Below are positions 48,430-59,673 of a stretch of 64,000 nt of DNA, in pieces. A program made the translations under genes and the position numbers. The notes beneath the pieces were generated by a model. The model saw only the letters and a list, made by a program, of their open reading frames with translations, was not told where the DNA came from and did not search any database. The number at the start of each line of letters is the position of its first letter. Within the stretch, counting starts at the first letter, position 1. Source of the DNA: Lishizhenia tianjinensis (lineage in GTDB: Bacteria > Bacteroidota > Bacteroidia > Flavobacteriales_D > Crocinitomicaceae); contig CAMDLY010000001.1 in NCBI GenBank assembly GCA_945902115.1, positions 42,069 through 106,068 on the forward strand, given 5' to 3'.

Positions 48430-49174
48430 ATTTGGCAGATTTAATGCTCTTAGTCAACATATCGTACAGCAAAAGGTTTTCTTCTGTGAGATATTTTCTG
48501 TGTTTATCAATGGTTATTTGGTCATCACGAACTGCAGGTCCAGTTTGCTGTAAATGAGGATTTTGAATATCAAATTGCCGATACGTTTGATCAATTAACG
48601 CTACAAATAAGTTAGGGTCTAAATCAAATTGTTTCGCTAAAACTATACCTTTGGCCATCACGTGATGAACAAAATTATTTAGAAATACAGCTACAACATG
48701 AATCTTTTCTCTTTCCTGTTTCGATAGGCATTGCGTGGAAATACTTAACTTCTCAGTCCATAATTTCAGCGTTCTCAACGTAGGAGTATCTCCGTCTAAT
48801 ATAAATGGGACCTTCGCTAAATCGATTGCAGTATTGTAAGCAAAAGTTTGAAGTGGATAAAATATGCTACAATGCTTACCAAAACTAGACCAATCTACCG
48901 TACCCGCGGTGATTGAAACCATCTCTGCTTTAATTTTTGGAACTATCTCTATTAGAGCAGCATCTGCGACAGCGACAATTGCCCAATCCACAAAAGATTT
49001 TTCAAATTCAACAGAGACATCGACACTATATTTTCGGTTGATATAGTCCAATCGCTCCCGATTTCTGCCAATAACTACAACTTTTAGGGTGTTAAATTTT
49101 GAAAAATAACTAACGAAGGCTTCAGCTACCCTGCCTGTTCCAATAATTGCCAAATCGGTAGGGAACTTAGACAT
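48416..49174 (-). CDS. Rossmann-like/DUF2520 domain protein
   Basis: LAIIGTGRVAEAFVSYF...SITAGTVDWSSFGKHCSIFYPLQTF...AVFLNNFVHHVMAKG. Confidence 0.88.
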   Translation of the reverse strand: MSKFPTDLAIIGTGRVAEAFVSYFSKFNTLKVVVIGRNRERLDYINRKYSVDVSVEFEKSFVDWAIVAVADAALIEIVPKIKAEMVSITAGTVDWSSFGKHCSIFYPLQTFAYNTAIDLAKVPFILDGDTPTLRTLKLWTEKLSISTQCLSKQEREKIHVVAVFLNNFVHHVMAKGIVLAKQFDLDPNLFVALIDQTYRQFDIQNPHLQQTGPAVRDDQITIDKHRKYLTEENLLLYDMLTKSIKSAKYGEL

Positions 49175-52100
49175 TACTTACCGTGACACTGCTTGTATTT
49201 CTTTCCAGAGCCACAAGGACATTGGTCATTTCTTCCGACTTTCGGTTGTGCTATCACCGGTTGTCTTTTTTCTTCTTGCGGGAATGAATTATTTATCGCC
49301 TCTTGGTAACCTTGTCTTCCAGAGAACTTCGGTGGAGCTGTAGTGGTTGAATTACTACTATTTGTGCTGCTTCGGTCGTAGTTATTCTGCTTAGCCTCTT
49401 TGTTCGTGCTTTGAATCTGTTGCTCGATTGTTAAGTCCATTACCATAAGAAGTTCGACTGCATCTTTATTTAAGCGATCCAACATGGAACGGAACAAGTT
49501 GTATGATTCCAATTTATAAATCACCAATGGGTCTTTTTGCTCGTAAGTTGCATTGTTTACAGCGGAACGTAAGTCATCCATCTCGCGTAAATGTTCTTTC
49601 CATTCGTCATCAATTTTGGAAAGAATAACATTCTTTTCAAACGATTTCGTAATGGTTTTTCCTCCGGAATTGTAGGCATCTTCAAGATTTACGATCAATT
49701 GCATTTCACGACGGCCATCAGACAAAGGAAACACGATATTCTTGTATTTATCTGACATGGTCTCAAAGACTTGTTTTATCTGTGGCAAGCCTTTTTCAGA
49801 AATTTTCGCGCACTTTCTATCGTATTGATTGCGCATTTCAGCGTAAACTTTTTCTGTTAAATCAATTACATCTGAAGCTTTGAATTCTTCCTCTCCTACT
49901 GGAGAGTTGATCCCTAACATTCGGATTAAATCAAGCTCGAATTCATTAAAATCTGTCCCTCGGTGCTTTTGAACCAATGTTTCGCACATTTCATAGAACA
50001 TATTGTCCACATCTACATCTAAGCGATCTCCGAACAAGGCATTCCTTCGTTTCTTATAGATTGCTTTTCTTTGAGCATTCATTACGTCATCATATTCTAA
50101 TAAACGTTTCCGCATACCAAAATTATTCTCTTCAACCTTTTTCTGAGCACGTTCAATGGATTTCGATACCAAACCTGCGGAAATAACTTCCCCTTCCTTC
50201 AGTCCCATTCTGTCCATGATCTTCGCTATTCGCTCAGAGCCAAATTTCCTCATCAAATCGTCCTCCAAGGAAACGAAGAAGCGCGAAGATCCTGGATCAC
50301 CCTGACGACCTGCACGTCCACGAAGCTGTCTGTCTACCCGTCTTGAATCATGACGCTCAGTTCCAATAATTGCCAAACCTCCTGCTTCCTTTACTCCTTC
50401 ACCCAATTTAATATCTGTACCTCTACCTGCCATATTGGTGGCAATAGTTACTGCTCCTGCTAAACCTGCATTGGCAACTATTTCTGCCTCTTTTTGATGG
50501 TATTTGGCATTCAACACCTGATGAGGAACTTTTTTCATTTGAAGAAGACGACTCAACAACTCTGATATCTCAACGGTAGTTGTACCTACGAGAACTGGTT
50601 GGCCTTTGGCTACCAATGCTTCCACCTCTTCTATAACCGCATTATATTTTTCACGTGCTGTTTTGTAGACAAAATCATCAAGATCTTTTCTAATTACGTT
50701 ACGGTTAGGGGGAATTACCACGACATCTAATTTATAGATATCCCAAAATTCTTTTGCCTCTGTTTCTGCGGTACCAGTCATCCCAGCTAGCTTGTGATAC
50801 ATTCTGAAATAATTCTGCAATGTCACAGTTGCGTAGGTTTGCGTAGCCGCCTCTACCTGCACATTTTCTTTGGCTTCAATTGCCTGATGTAAACCATCAG
50901 AATATCTTCTGCCGTCTAAAATACGACCTGTGGATTCATCAACAATTTTAATTTTACCATCCATGATGACATATTCAACCTCACTTTCAAATAAGGTATA
51001 TGCCTTCAACAATTGGTTGATCGAATGAATTCTTTCAGATTTAATTGAATATTCTCTCACCAAAGAGTCTTTTCTTTCTAAGTAAACTTTTTGGTCTAAA
51101 TTTTCCTTTTGAAGTCTAGCAATTTCAGCTCCGATATCTGGCATAACGAAGAATTGACGATCTTCTGTACCTGAAACCAAATCAATTCCTTTATCAGTTA
51201 ATTCAATTGTATTATTTTTTTCATCGATAACGAAATACAGTTCCGCATCAATTTTTTTCATGTGCTTCCCTTGCTCTTGCATGAAGAAATTTTCTGTTTT
51301 CTGAAGATGCACCCTGATTCCTGGCTCAGATAAAAATTTAATGAGTGTTTTATTCTTTGGCAAACCTCTGTGTGCGCGAAGCAAGGCTTTCCCTCCTTCT
51401 TCAAGGTACTCTTTCATTGTATTTTTGTCGTCCGAAGGTTCATTGATTACCGCCAGCATTCTTTTTGCGTCGCTCAAACACTGCTGGACGAATTGCTTTT
51501 GGGCATTGACAATTTTCTCCACACGAGGTTTTAGCTCATAGAATTCATGCTGATCGCCTTTCGGAGTAGGACCTGAAATTATCAAGGGGGTTCTCGCGTC
51601 ATCAATTAATACAGAGTCGACCTCATCTACAATGGCATAATGATGCTTACGTTGGACTAAATCATCTGGATGACCCGCCATATTATCTCTCAGATAGTCA
51701 AAGCCAAATTCATTATTGGTACCAAATGTAATATCAGCCAAATATGCTTGCCTTCTCTCTGCTGAGTTAGGACGGTGCTTATCTATACAATCTACGCTTA
51801 GTTGATGGAATTGATAAAGCGGTCCCATCCACTCTGAGTCTCGTTTTGCCAAGTAATCGTTGACTGTAACCAGGTGTACTCCCTTACCAGCGAGTGCATT
51901 CAGGTAAACAGGCAATGTTGCTACTAGCGTTTTACCCTCTCCTGTTTGCATTTCGGAAATATTTCCTTTGTGTAGAACAGCCCCACCCATGAGTTGCACA
52001 TCGTAGTGCACCATATTCCATTTGATTTGGGTTCCCGCGGCTGTCCATTCATTCGACCAAACAGCTTTATCGCCTTGTATCTGGATTCCATCTTTTTTCA

Positions 52101-52521
52101 TTGAGAGGTCTCTATCAAAACTTGTTGCGTCCACAACTAACTGATCATTTTCAGCCCATCGCCTCGCTGTTTCTTTAATCACCGCAAATCCTTCTGGCAA
52201 TATTTCCAACAGAGAAGACTCTATCTGCTCGTCTATTCTCTTTTCAAGTTTTTCTATGGCTTCGAATAAGGTATTTTTTTCTTCCAATGGAGTATCAAAA
52301 TCAGCCGCTCTATCTTGTAAAGCTGATAATTCATCTTCCAATTCTTGCCTATCATTTCTTAATTTTTCTTGAAACTCGAGCGTCTTCAAACGTAGTTCAT
52401 TATCCGATAGACGCGCAATACTCTGCTGTGCATCAAGTACTTTTTCAGCATATGGCCAGTACTCTTTTTTATCTTTAGTGCTTTTATCACCGAAAAGCTT
52501 TTTTAAAATATCTCCAATCAT
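49174..52521 (-). CDS. secA: Preprotein translocase subunit SecA
   Basis: 1115 aa; MQTGEGKTLVATLPVYLNAL, DEVDSVLIDDARTPLIISG, TNMAGRGTDIKLG, C-terminal NDQCPCGSGKKYKQCHGK. Confidence 0.97.
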   Translation of the reverse strand: MIGDILKKLFGDKSTKDKKEYWPYAEKVLDAQQSIARLSDNELRLKTLEFQEKLRNDRQELEDELSALQDRAADFDTPLEEKNTLFEAIEKLEKRIDEQIESSLLEILPEGFAVIKETARRWAENDQLVVDATSFDRDLSMKKDGIQIQGDKAVWSNEWTAAGTQIKWNMVHYDVQLMGGAVLHKGNISEMQTGEGKTLVATLPVYLNALAGKGVHLVTVNDYLAKRDSEWMGPLYQFHQLSVDCIDKHRPNSAERRQAYLADITFGTNNEFGFDYLRDNMAGHPDDLVQRKHHYAIVDEVDSVLIDDARTPLIISGPTPKGDQHEFYELKPRVEKIVNAQKQFVQQCLSDAKRMLAVINEPSDDKNTMKEYLEEGGKALLRAHRGLPKNKTLIKFLSEPGIRVHLQKTENFFMQEQGKHMKKIDAELYFVIDEKNNTIELTDKGIDLVSGTEDRQFFVMPDIGAEIARLQKENLDQKVYLERKDSLVREYSIKSERIHSINQLLKAYTLFESEVEYVIMDGKIKIVDESTGRILDGRRYSDGLHQAIEAKENVQVEAATQTYATVTLQNYFRMYHKLAGMTGTAETEAKEFWDIYKLDVVVIPPNRNVIRKDLDDFVYKTAREKYNAVIEEVEALVAKGQPVLVGTTTVEISELLSRLLQMKKVPHQVLNAKYHQKEAEIVANAGLAGAVTIATNMAGRGTDIKLGEGVKEAGGLAIIGTERHDSRRVDRQLRGRAGRQGDPGSSRFFVSLEDDLMRKFGSERIAKIMDRMGLKEGEVISAGLVSKSIERAQKKVEENNFGMRKRLLEYDDVMNAQRKAIYKKRRNALFGDRLDVDVDNMFYEMCETLVQKHRGTDFNEFELDLIRMLGINSPVGEEEFKASDVIDLTEKVYAEMRNQYDRKCAKISEKGLPQIKQVFETMSDKYKNIVFPLSDGRREMQLIVNLEDAYNSGGKTITKSFEKNVILSKIDDEWKEHLREMDDLRSAVNNATYEQKDPLVIYKLESYNLFRSMLDRLNKDAVELLMVMDLTIEQQIQSTNKEAKQNNYDRSSTNSSNSTTTAPPKFSGRQGYQEAINNSFPQEEKRQPVIAQPKVGRNDQCPCGSGKKYKQCHGK

Positions 52522-52541
52522 CTCCTAAATTTTGAGAAAGC

Positions 52542-52549
52542 CAAAGTTA
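52542..52549 (-). promoter_or_regulatory. -7 box TAACTTTG upstream of secA
   Basis: + strand caaagtta. Confidence 0.45.
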
Positions 52550-52676
52550 CAATTTTAAGCAAGATAAATCGCAAGAATATCAGCTTTCAATTTAGAAATT
52601 GTCCACTTGAATTTCTGTTAATAAATTATCTCATATCTGACGCGCTGTGTTTTAGTCATACAATGCATAAAGGAAT

Positions 52677-52684
52677 TATCTTTG
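52677..52684 (+). promoter_or_regulatory. -7 box TATCTTTG upstream of guaA
   Basis: TAnnTTTG match; G lies 4 nt before the ATG at 52689. Confidence 0.5.
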
Positions 52685-52688
52685 CAGT

Positions 52689-54221
52689 ATGCATGAAAGA
52701 ATAATAATTTTAGATTTCGGCTCTCAATATACTCAACTAATTGCGAGAAGAATAAGAGAACTCAATGTATATTGCGAAATCCATCCATGGAATAAAATAC
52801 CATCCATTACAGACAACGTAAAAGGAATTATATTATCCGGTAGCCCTTTTTCTGTTCGTGACGAACAATCTCCGAAACCGAATTTAGATGCTATAAAAGG
52901 TAAACTTCCGTTGTTGGGCATATGTTTTGGCGCTCAATATTTGGCGCATCATTTCGGTGGAGAAGTTATGCCTTCTAATACCAGAGAATACGGTAGGGCT
53001 CATCTAAAATATGTGGACGAATCGTGCACCTTGACAAAAGGTATGTCAACTGGTAGTCAAGTTTGGATGTCACATGGCGATACCATTGAGCGTATTCCCG
53101 AACACTACCAAATTATTGCCAGTACGGAGGATGTTTCTATTGCTGGTTATCATGTAGAGGGCGAGCATACGTATGCAATTCAATTCCACCCCGAAGTCTA
53201 TCATTCCTCGGAAGGGAAAATACTACTACAAAATTTCGTTTATACTATTTCAGGCTGTTCCGGTGACTGGACCCCGAATTCATTTGTGGAGGAAACGACC
53301 AGTAAGTTGAGAGAACAACTTGGAGAAGATAAAGTAATACTTGGGTTATCAGGCGGAGTTGATTCTTCCGTGGCAGCTGTTCTGCTACACAAAGCAATAG
53401 GTTCAAACTTGCATTGTATTTTTGTAGATAATGGCTTGTTACGAAAAAATGAATTTGAATCTGTACTTGAATCATACAAAGGTATAGGGTTGAATGTCAA
53501 AGGAATAGATTCATCCGAAAAATTCTACGAGGCCTTAAAAAATGAGACCGACCCCGAGCGTAAGCGCAAAGCTATAGGCAGAGTTTTTGTAGAGGTTTTC
53601 GATGAAGAATCAAAAAAAGTGGAAGGAGCGAAATGGCTTGGGCAAGGAACTATTTATCCAGATGTTATAGAGTCAGTCTCTGCTACTGGAGGGCCTTCTC
53701 AAACCATAAAATCGCATCACAATGTTGGCGGATTACCAGATTACATGAAATTGCAAGTGGTGGAACCTCTTCGATTACTATTTAAAGACGAGGTAAGGCG
53801 TATAGGAAAAAGTTTAGAAATTGATCAACGAATTTTGGGTAGACACCCGTTTCCCGGACCTGGATTAGGAATTCGAATACTTGGAGAGGTAACCAAGGAA
53901 AAGGTACGTATTTTGCAAGAGGTAGATGCAATTTTTATTGATAGTTTGAAAGAGGATGGATTGTATGATGATGTTTGGCAAGCAGGAGCGATATTTCTCC
54001 CCATACAATCTGTTGGTGTTATGGGAGATGAACGAACGTACGAAAATGCTGTGGCTCTTCGGGCAGTTACCTCAACAGACGGGATGACTGCAGATTGGTG
54101 CCATTTACCCTATACGTTTCTTGCAAAAGTCTCGAATAAAATTATTAACCAAGTGAAAGGTATAAATAGAGTTACTTATGATATTAGTTCAAAACCTCCG
54201 GCTACTATTGAATGGGAATAA
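52689..54221 (+). CDS. guaA: GMP synthase (glutamine-hydrolysing)
   Basis: [38 protein letters not shown]-terminal KPPATIEWE. Confidence 0.97.
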   Translation: MHERIIILDFGSQYTQLIARRIRELNVYCEIHPWNKIPSITDNVKGIILSGSPFSVRDEQSPKPNLDAIKGKLPLLGICFGAQYLAHHFGGEVMPSNTREYGRAHLKYVDESCTLTKGMSTGSQVWMSHGDTIERIPEHYQIIASTEDVSIAGYHVEGEHTYAIQFHPEVYHSSEGKILLQNFVYTISGCSGDWTPNSFVEETTSKLREQLGEDKVILGLSGGVDSSVAAVLLHKAIGSNLHCIFVDNGLLRKNEFESVLESYKGIGLNVKGIDSSEKFYEALKNETDPERKRKAIGRVFVEVFDEESKKVEGAKWLGQGTIYPDVIESVSATGGPSQTIKSHHNVGGLPDYMKLQVVEPLRLLFKDEVRRIGKSLEIDQRILGRHPFPGPGLGIRILGEVTKEKVRILQEVDAIFIDSLKEDGLYDDVWQAGAIFLPIQSVGVMGDERTYENAVALRAVTSTDGMTADWCHLPYTFLAKVSNKIINQVKGINRVTYDISSKPPATIEWE

Positions 54222-55941
54222 TTTGATAATCAAAATATTAACATCATTAATTTTAATTTTTAATTTAAGTTATTCGTCAGCACAATATGTTGAAGTTTTA
54301 AAAAAAGAGAATGGTGTTTTCTACATTCATACCGTTGTAGAAGGAAATACAATTTATGGCATTCAAGGTCGATACGGTTGTGATGCAGAGGAGTTACTAA
54401 AGGCTAACCCGGGTATTGAAAGGGGACTAGTAAATGGAACCGTTGTGTTTGTACCTGTGAAAAGGAGTACTGTTTCTCATACTGTTCAAAAACAAGAAAC
54501 TTTATTTGGACTCAGCAAATTGTATGATGTATCCGTAGATTCTATAATCAATCAAAATCCTAGTGCTGAAAATGGATTAAAAATTGACCAAAAACTCACC
54601 ATTAGAAATGCAGTTCCTCGTAAGTCCATTTCCGAAATAACCAATACGGAGCCACAACCCATTGTTGATCAACAGGAAGTAATACCTCCCTCGTTTACAG
54701 ACACTATTATAGAGTACACCGTGCTTCCCCAAGAAACTATGTATACCATTGCCAAAAGGTTTATGATTCCCGTGCAACGGATCTTAGATTTAAATCAACT
54801 GTCATCCTCAAAAGTAGCCATAGGACAAAAAGTAAAAGTTCCCATCAAAAAAGAAAATCTACTTCCAATTGCAACTCGAACACCAGATAAAACCAACCCT
54901 TCCGTTAATCCCTTTAAATCATGGGGTGAAAAACTTCCGAAAGCGCCAACAATTGCCATTCTCTTACCTCTCAATCTAGATAGTGTCCCGGAAATAAACA
55001 AGAACATAAGCAATTATGGGATTGATTACTACATCGGAATTCAAATGGCTCTTGATAGTCTTGAGAAATATGGCTTTACAGCAAAAGTTAAGGTTATTGA
55101 TTACATTCAAAAAGGGAAGGGTTTAATCAGTATACTTAACGCTGAAAAACTATCTACCTATGATCTTATTTTTGCTCCCTTCGATAAAAAAGAAGCTGAA
55201 ATATTGCATTCTTGGTCTTTAGGTAAAGATATTCACATCGTATATGCAACAGCAATTTCGCCCTCTATTGTAAAGAACAATCCACTGGCTCTCACCTACT
55301 CCACCACTAACGAACAATTAATCATTGGAATGGCTAAGTACCTGCGGCAAACCAGTGGCCGTGTGGTGCTGATCAAAAATGAGAAATCTGATGAATTATG
55401 GATGCAAAATACCTTTTCTTCGGCATTTAGGATGGGAAGTCAAGATAGTGATTTTCAACTTATCGAGGCAACATGGAAAAATTATAAGCAATTTGAACAA
55501 ATTGGTGGGGAAATATATTTCGTCTATTTATCAAATGAAAAGGAAAAAGTAATTACTCTTTTATCGCAATATCAACTTTCTGAAAATTTCCACCTAGTAG
55601 GGTTGAAAGAATGGACTGAATGGAAGGAAGTAAATTCGACAGTGAATAATAAATTTAAATTCCAATATGCTGCTCCAAATCAATTTGATTACGAGGATGA
55701 AAATATTAAGGTGTTTCACAGAAAATTTAGAAATGCAAAACAAGCAGATTTAAATAAAACAATATGCCTCGGATATGATGTTACACGTAATGTTCTTCAA
55801 TTCATTCAGGAAAAAACCGCTCAACAAGGCATCATTTCAAGTTTATACCCTGTTTTGAAAAACGATACAGACGGATATGAAAATACAGCCACCGTACCCG
55901 TTATTTTTGAGTATTTCAAATCTAGAAATCTAATCAAATGA
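54178..55941 (+). CDS. LysM-domain protein with periplasmic-binding-protein-like C-terminal region
   Basis: LysM-like repeats ([90 protein letters not shown]); a TTG at 54223 is an alternative start giving [21 protein letters not shown]. Confidence 0.85.
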   Translation: MILVQNLRLLLNGNNLIIKILTSLILIFNLSYSSAQYVEVLKKENGVFYIHTVVEGNTIYGIQGRYGCDAEELLKANPGIERGLVNGTVVFVPVKRSTVSHTVQKQETLFGLSKLYDVSVDSIINQNPSAENGLKIDQKLTIRNAVPRKSISEITNTEPQPIVDQQEVIPPSFTDTIIEYTVLPQETMYTIAKRFMIPVQRILDLNQLSSSKVAIGQKVKVPIKKENLLPIATRTPDKTNPSVNPFKSWGEKLPKAPTIAILLPLNLDSVPEINKNISNYGIDYYIGIQMALDSLEKYGFTAKVKVIDYIQKGKGLISILNAEKLSTYDLIFAPFDKKEAEILHSWSLGKDIHIVYATAISPSIVKNNPLALTYSTTNEQLIIGMAKYLRQTSGRVVLIKNEKSDELWMQNTFSSAFRMGSQDSDFQLIEATWKNYKQFEQIGGEIYFVYLSNEKEKVITLLSQYQLSENFHLVGLKEWTEWKEVNSTVNNKFKFQYAAPNQFDYEDENIKVFHRKFRNAKQADLNKTICLGYDVTRNVLQFIQEKTAQQGIISSLYPVLKNDTDGYENTATVPVIFEYFKSRNLIK

Positions 55942-56834
55942 ATTCAGCAGAGATAGCATCACTGTATAGGAAATTGCAATTAACTATCACAGAGCAGCTA
56001 GAAAAAGTTGATGGGGAAGCTAAATTCAAAGAAGACACTTGGCAACGTGAAGAGGGAGGTGGCGGACATACACGCGTAATAAATTCGGGTGCCATTCTTG
56101 AAAAAGGCGGCGTAGCATTTTCCTCCGTTCATGGAGAAGTCAGCGAAGCCATGAAACAACAACTGCAAATGGAGGGCAATTCCTTTTTTGCGACGGGAGT
56201 ATCCATAGTATTGCATCCTAAACACCCTAGACATCCTATCATGCATATGAATGTGCGCTATTTCGAATTAGATACAGGAGAGTATTGGTTTGGTGGAGGG
56301 ATTGACATGACCCCGCATTACGTGAGCACAAGGGATGCCATTCGCTTTCACAACTCATTGAAAAGGGTTTGCGATAATTTTAACCCATTATTTTATACCG
56401 AATTTAAACCTTGGGCAGATCGCTACTTTTTACTACCTCATAGAGGAGAAACACGTGGTGTAGGCGGTATTTTCTACGATCACCGCAACGAGGACAATAC
56501 AGGCTTGCGTAAGGAAGAATTATTAGCCTTCAGCATACAACTTGGTGAATTATTCCCTGTGTTATATGGCGAACAAGTTTCCGACAGAAGCTTATTACCA
56601 CCAAATATTGAAGAATTGCAGTGGCAAGCTCTGCGAAGAGGCCGTTACGTAGAATTTAATTTATTACATGATAAAGGAACGAAGTTTGGAATTTACTCAG
56701 GAGGACGCACGGAATCTATTCTCATGAGTATGCCACCTCAGGCGAATTGGGAATACGATTATACCCCGACTTCTGGAAGTGAAGAGGAAGAAACGCTCAA
56801 CTTGTTAAAATCACCAACAAATTGGATTATATAA
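55938..56834 (+). CDS. hemF: Oxygen-dependent coproporphyrinogen oxidase
   Basis: WQREEGGGGHTRVI...HPKHPRHPIMHMNVRYFEL...YWFGGGIDMTPHYV...LLPHRGETRGVGGIFYDH. Confidence 0.96.
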   Translation: MNSAEIASLYRKLQLTITEQLEKVDGEAKFKEDTWQREEGGGGHTRVINSGAILEKGGVAFSSVHGEVSEAMKQQLQMEGNSFFATGVSIVLHPKHPRHPIMHMNVRYFELDTGEYWFGGGIDMTPHYVSTRDAIRFHNSLKRVCDNFNPLFYTEFKPWADRYFLLPHRGETRGVGGIFYDHRNEDNTGLRKEELLAFSIQLGELFPVLYGEQVSDRSLLPPNIEELQWQALRRGRYVEFNLLHDKGTKFGIYSGGRTESILMSMPPQANWEYDYTPTSGSEEEETLNLLKSPTNWII

Positions 56835-57307
56835 TTCGCACCGTTAGAGCAAATGATAATAGGCAATTAGCAATTATTATTCGTTCTTGTTTTTATGACT
56901 TCGCTGCCCCTACTATAGGTACAGTTTTCGAAGACCCCACTACTGATGAATTATTTGAGTTATTTCAACAAGAAAAATCTGTGCTCTTTGTTGCCGAGAT
57001 ACAAGGCATTCCCGTTGGATGTTGCGGTTTATTTCCTACTGTTGGATTATCAGAAAATTGTGTAGAATTGGTTAAGTTTTACTTGATGAAGGAATACCGA
57101 GATCAAGGAATCGGTAAAGAATTGTTCAACACTTGTATGGAACAAGCAAAACAGTTCGGATTTAAGCAAGTCTATATTGAAAGCTTACCAGAATTCGCAT
57201 CCGCTGTTCGAATTTACGATTATCATGGGTTTACCCAACTCCAAGAACCTTTGGGGAATAGTGGTCATACAGGGTGTAAACTATGGATGATTAAAGAATT
57301 AAATTGA
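56822..57307 (+). CDS. GNAT-family N-acetyltransferase
   Basis: VELVKFYLMKEYRDQGIGKELFNTCMEQAKQFGFKQVYIESLP; TTG start overlapping hemF by 13 nt. Confidence 0.88.
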   Translation: MDYIIRTVRANDNRQLAIIIRSCFYDFAAPTIGTVFEDPTTDELFELFQQEKSVLFVAEIQGIPVGCCGLFPTVGLSENCVELVKFYLMKEYRDQGIGKELFNTCMEQAKQFGFKQVYIESLPEFASAVRIYDYHGFTQLQEPLGNSGHTGCKLWMIKELN

Positions 57308-57351
57308 ATTAAAACAAGGTCTTTTTTTAATTACTTTTAACGAAAAAAATT

Positions 57352-58149
57352 ATGCACAATAATTTGAAAGTCAGTTACCTCAAAATAGTTTTTCTGTTAA
57401 GTTTTTTAACGTTTGATCTAAGTCCTTTTCATGCACAAATAAACAATCCTTTGGAGGGGCTAAAAATAGCCGGACCAGGTGATATACCAGCGGGAACACC
57501 TTTGATGCTTGACCCCATGTCAATGCCTATGTACGATGAAAAATTACAAAAAATTGAACCGTCAGACTTCATGACCTTTATGATGTCCAACGAATACATA
57601 CCAGAACCCTATATAGATAGTAAAAAGAATATCAAAGCCTTCGTGTTACGAAAAGCGACCTCTGAGGAAAAGACAATGATTGAAAATATGCAACTTGGTG
57701 GAATGGGAATGAATCAGGAAAAAAGTGTTATGATTGGAAATCCGGCTAATGACTTTAACGTAAACGATTTAAAAGGTAAAAACCACACTTTCTCTGCATT
57801 GAAAGGAAAAGTTATTGTGCTGAATTTTTGGTTTATAGAATGTAAACCTTGTATTATGGAAATGCCAGACTTAAATACATTGGTAGAGGAAAACAATGGA
57901 AAAGATGTAGTTTTTATAGCATTAGCTTTGAACCCCAAAAAAGCAATTAAAAAATTCCTTAAGAAAACTGAATTTAATTTTCGTGTTGTAGCTGACGGGC
58001 AAACTACTGCAGATTCATACGGAGTTAAAAGCTTTCCTACGAATGTAATCATCGACCAAAACGGCATAATTCAATATGTAAGTGTTGGTGTTGGACCGAA
58101 CAATAAGGAGAATCTTCAAAAGACAATAAAAGAATTGTTGATAGAGTAA
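57352..58149 (+). CDS. TlpA-like thiol-disulfide oxidoreductase
   Basis: Signal peptide; GKVIVLNFWFIECKPCIMEMPDLNTLVEEN...YGVKSFPTNVIIDQNGIIQYVSVG. Confidence 0.9.
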   Translation: MHNNLKVSYLKIVFLLSFLTFDLSPFHAQINNPLEGLKIAGPGDIPAGTPLMLDPMSMPMYDEKLQKIEPSDFMTFMMSNEYIPEPYIDSKKNIKAFVLRKATSEEKTMIENMQLGGMGMNQEKSVMIGNPANDFNVNDLKGKNHTFSALKGKVIVLNFWFIECKPCIMEMPDLNTLVEENNGKDVVFIALALNPKKAIKKFLKKTEFNFRVVADGQTTADSYGVKSFPTNVIIDQNGIIQYVSVGVGPNNKENLQKTIKELLIE

Positions 58150-58202
58150 ACTATTTTTTAAGGGGCTCATTAAGAATTATTGATAATTCCATGATTTCTT
58201 CC

Positions 58203-59507
58203 CTAATGATTTACCATTATTTTGCGAAATAAGGTGGACGAAAAAAGAAGATTATACATGCCATTTTCGATATCACGAACATCTATTAGGAAATTTTCTT
58301 CTGTAATTTTTCCTTCCTTAACTACTTTTCCTAGCTGATTGATAATTTTATAGCCTTGACCAATTAATTCAGCTGAAATGGAAACGTTGAAAATATCAGC
58401 AGTTGGGTTCGGGTAGAGTTGAATGTGCTCTGAAGTTAAACTTACATCAGTAATTGATGTGGAACAATTCAACTCATTCACGTAATTCCAAATTAGTTCA
58501 TTCAATAAAAAGGGTACCAAATTACCTGTCGGATCATCACCCATACGCAGCCACACCAGATTCTCGCTAGGCACGATATTTAAAAACTGTCCGCCTTTTC
58601 CAATAGCAGAAAACATATCTGCAGGTGCATTTGGACAGAGAAATCCGGGAATTATATTTTGCCATGTCGGCACCATGAAAGATTGCTTTCCATTCAACCA
58701 CCATAAATACCCATACGATTTGTTCAAGTTTTGAGAGGTATTGACCATCTCATTAAAATACGCTGTATCTGTCATAATTTGGTTGCCGTTCCAGTTACCT
58801 TTATTTAAAATTAAAGAACCAAAACGCGCCATGCTTCTGGCGTTACTCACAAAAACATTGTTGTAACCTACTGAAAAAAATCCACCCGTCATCCCAATTG
58901 GATTTTTCAATTTTTGCGTGGTGTAATTGTTCAAGGTAAGTCCGGTAGCATTTTCTATAACGCCATCCAAAAGCGTGTACGGTCCATTGTGATATGCCCA
59001 GCGCGTTCCGGGATCAGCCAAATAATTCAAACACGTATCAAGAGTACAAGAGTTATCTGGAACGCCATCATCCAAGCCGGAAGTCATCGTAAGTTGATTC
59101 CAAATAGTGATACGTTCCTCTTGCTGAGGGGTGCTATTGGTCCAACCTTGTCCGAGGTAGCTAGATGTGGTGTCTGTTATCGACAAAAATCCTTCTTGCT
59201 GCGCAATTCCCGTCATGAAAGCGGTAATCGTTTTTCCAGCAGATGCCCATTGCCAAGGTGAAGTTGCGGTATGCGTTCCAAAATACTTTTCTAAAACTAT
59301 TTTCCCGTCTTTTAATAAAATGAATGCTTTTGAATTGTTTTGTTCCAAGAAATTATACAAACTGTCAATTTTTGGTTGGCAATACCCCAACGCTTGAGGC
59401 GAAATTGTATCCCACGTATTTCCAATCAAAGGAGGAAAGTAAATATTCTGGGCGCGGGTGTTGATCATTGAAGTAAAACAAAAAGTTATAAAAAATAAAA
59501 ATTTCAT
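58203..59507 (-). CDS. Serine hydrolase (beta-lactamase family) with T9SS C-terminal sorting domain
   Basis: WQWASAGKTITAFMTGIAQQEG (SxxK), C-terminal LYPNPTADIFNVSISAE...NGMYNLLFSSTLFRKIMVNH. Confidence 0.9.
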   Translation of the reverse strand: MKFLFFITFCFTSMINTRAQNIYFPPLIGNTWDTISPQALGYCQPKIDSLYNFLEQNNSKAFILLKDGKIVLEKYFGTHTATSPWQWASAGKTITAFMTGIAQQEGFLSITDTTSSYLGQGWTNSTPQQEERITIWNQLTMTSGLDDGVPDNSCTLDTCLNYLADPGTRWAYHNGPYTLLDGVIENATGLTLNNYTTQKLKNPIGMTGGFFSVGYNNVFVSNARSMARFGSLILNKGNWNGNQIMTDTAYFNEMVNTSQNLNKSYGYLWWLNGKQSFMVPTWQNIIPGFLCPNAPADMFSAIGKGGQFLNIVPSENLVWLRMGDDPTGNLVPFLLNELIWNYVNELNCSTSITDVSLTSEHIQLYPNPTADIFNVSISAELIGQGYKIINQLGKVVKEGKITEENFLIDVRDIENGMYNLLFSSTLFRKIMVNH

Positions 59508-59673
59508 GAATCGGTACTTATTTAATTATACAGAAAATTACTCAATATTTTTAAAATGAGGCATTTAACGATTGACTACAAAAAAATACAAAAGGTTAAT
59601 GAAACAATTCGCATACATTTTTTTTATTATCATACAATTCCTCACCTTTATTTCGCTAAAATAATTAATTACT

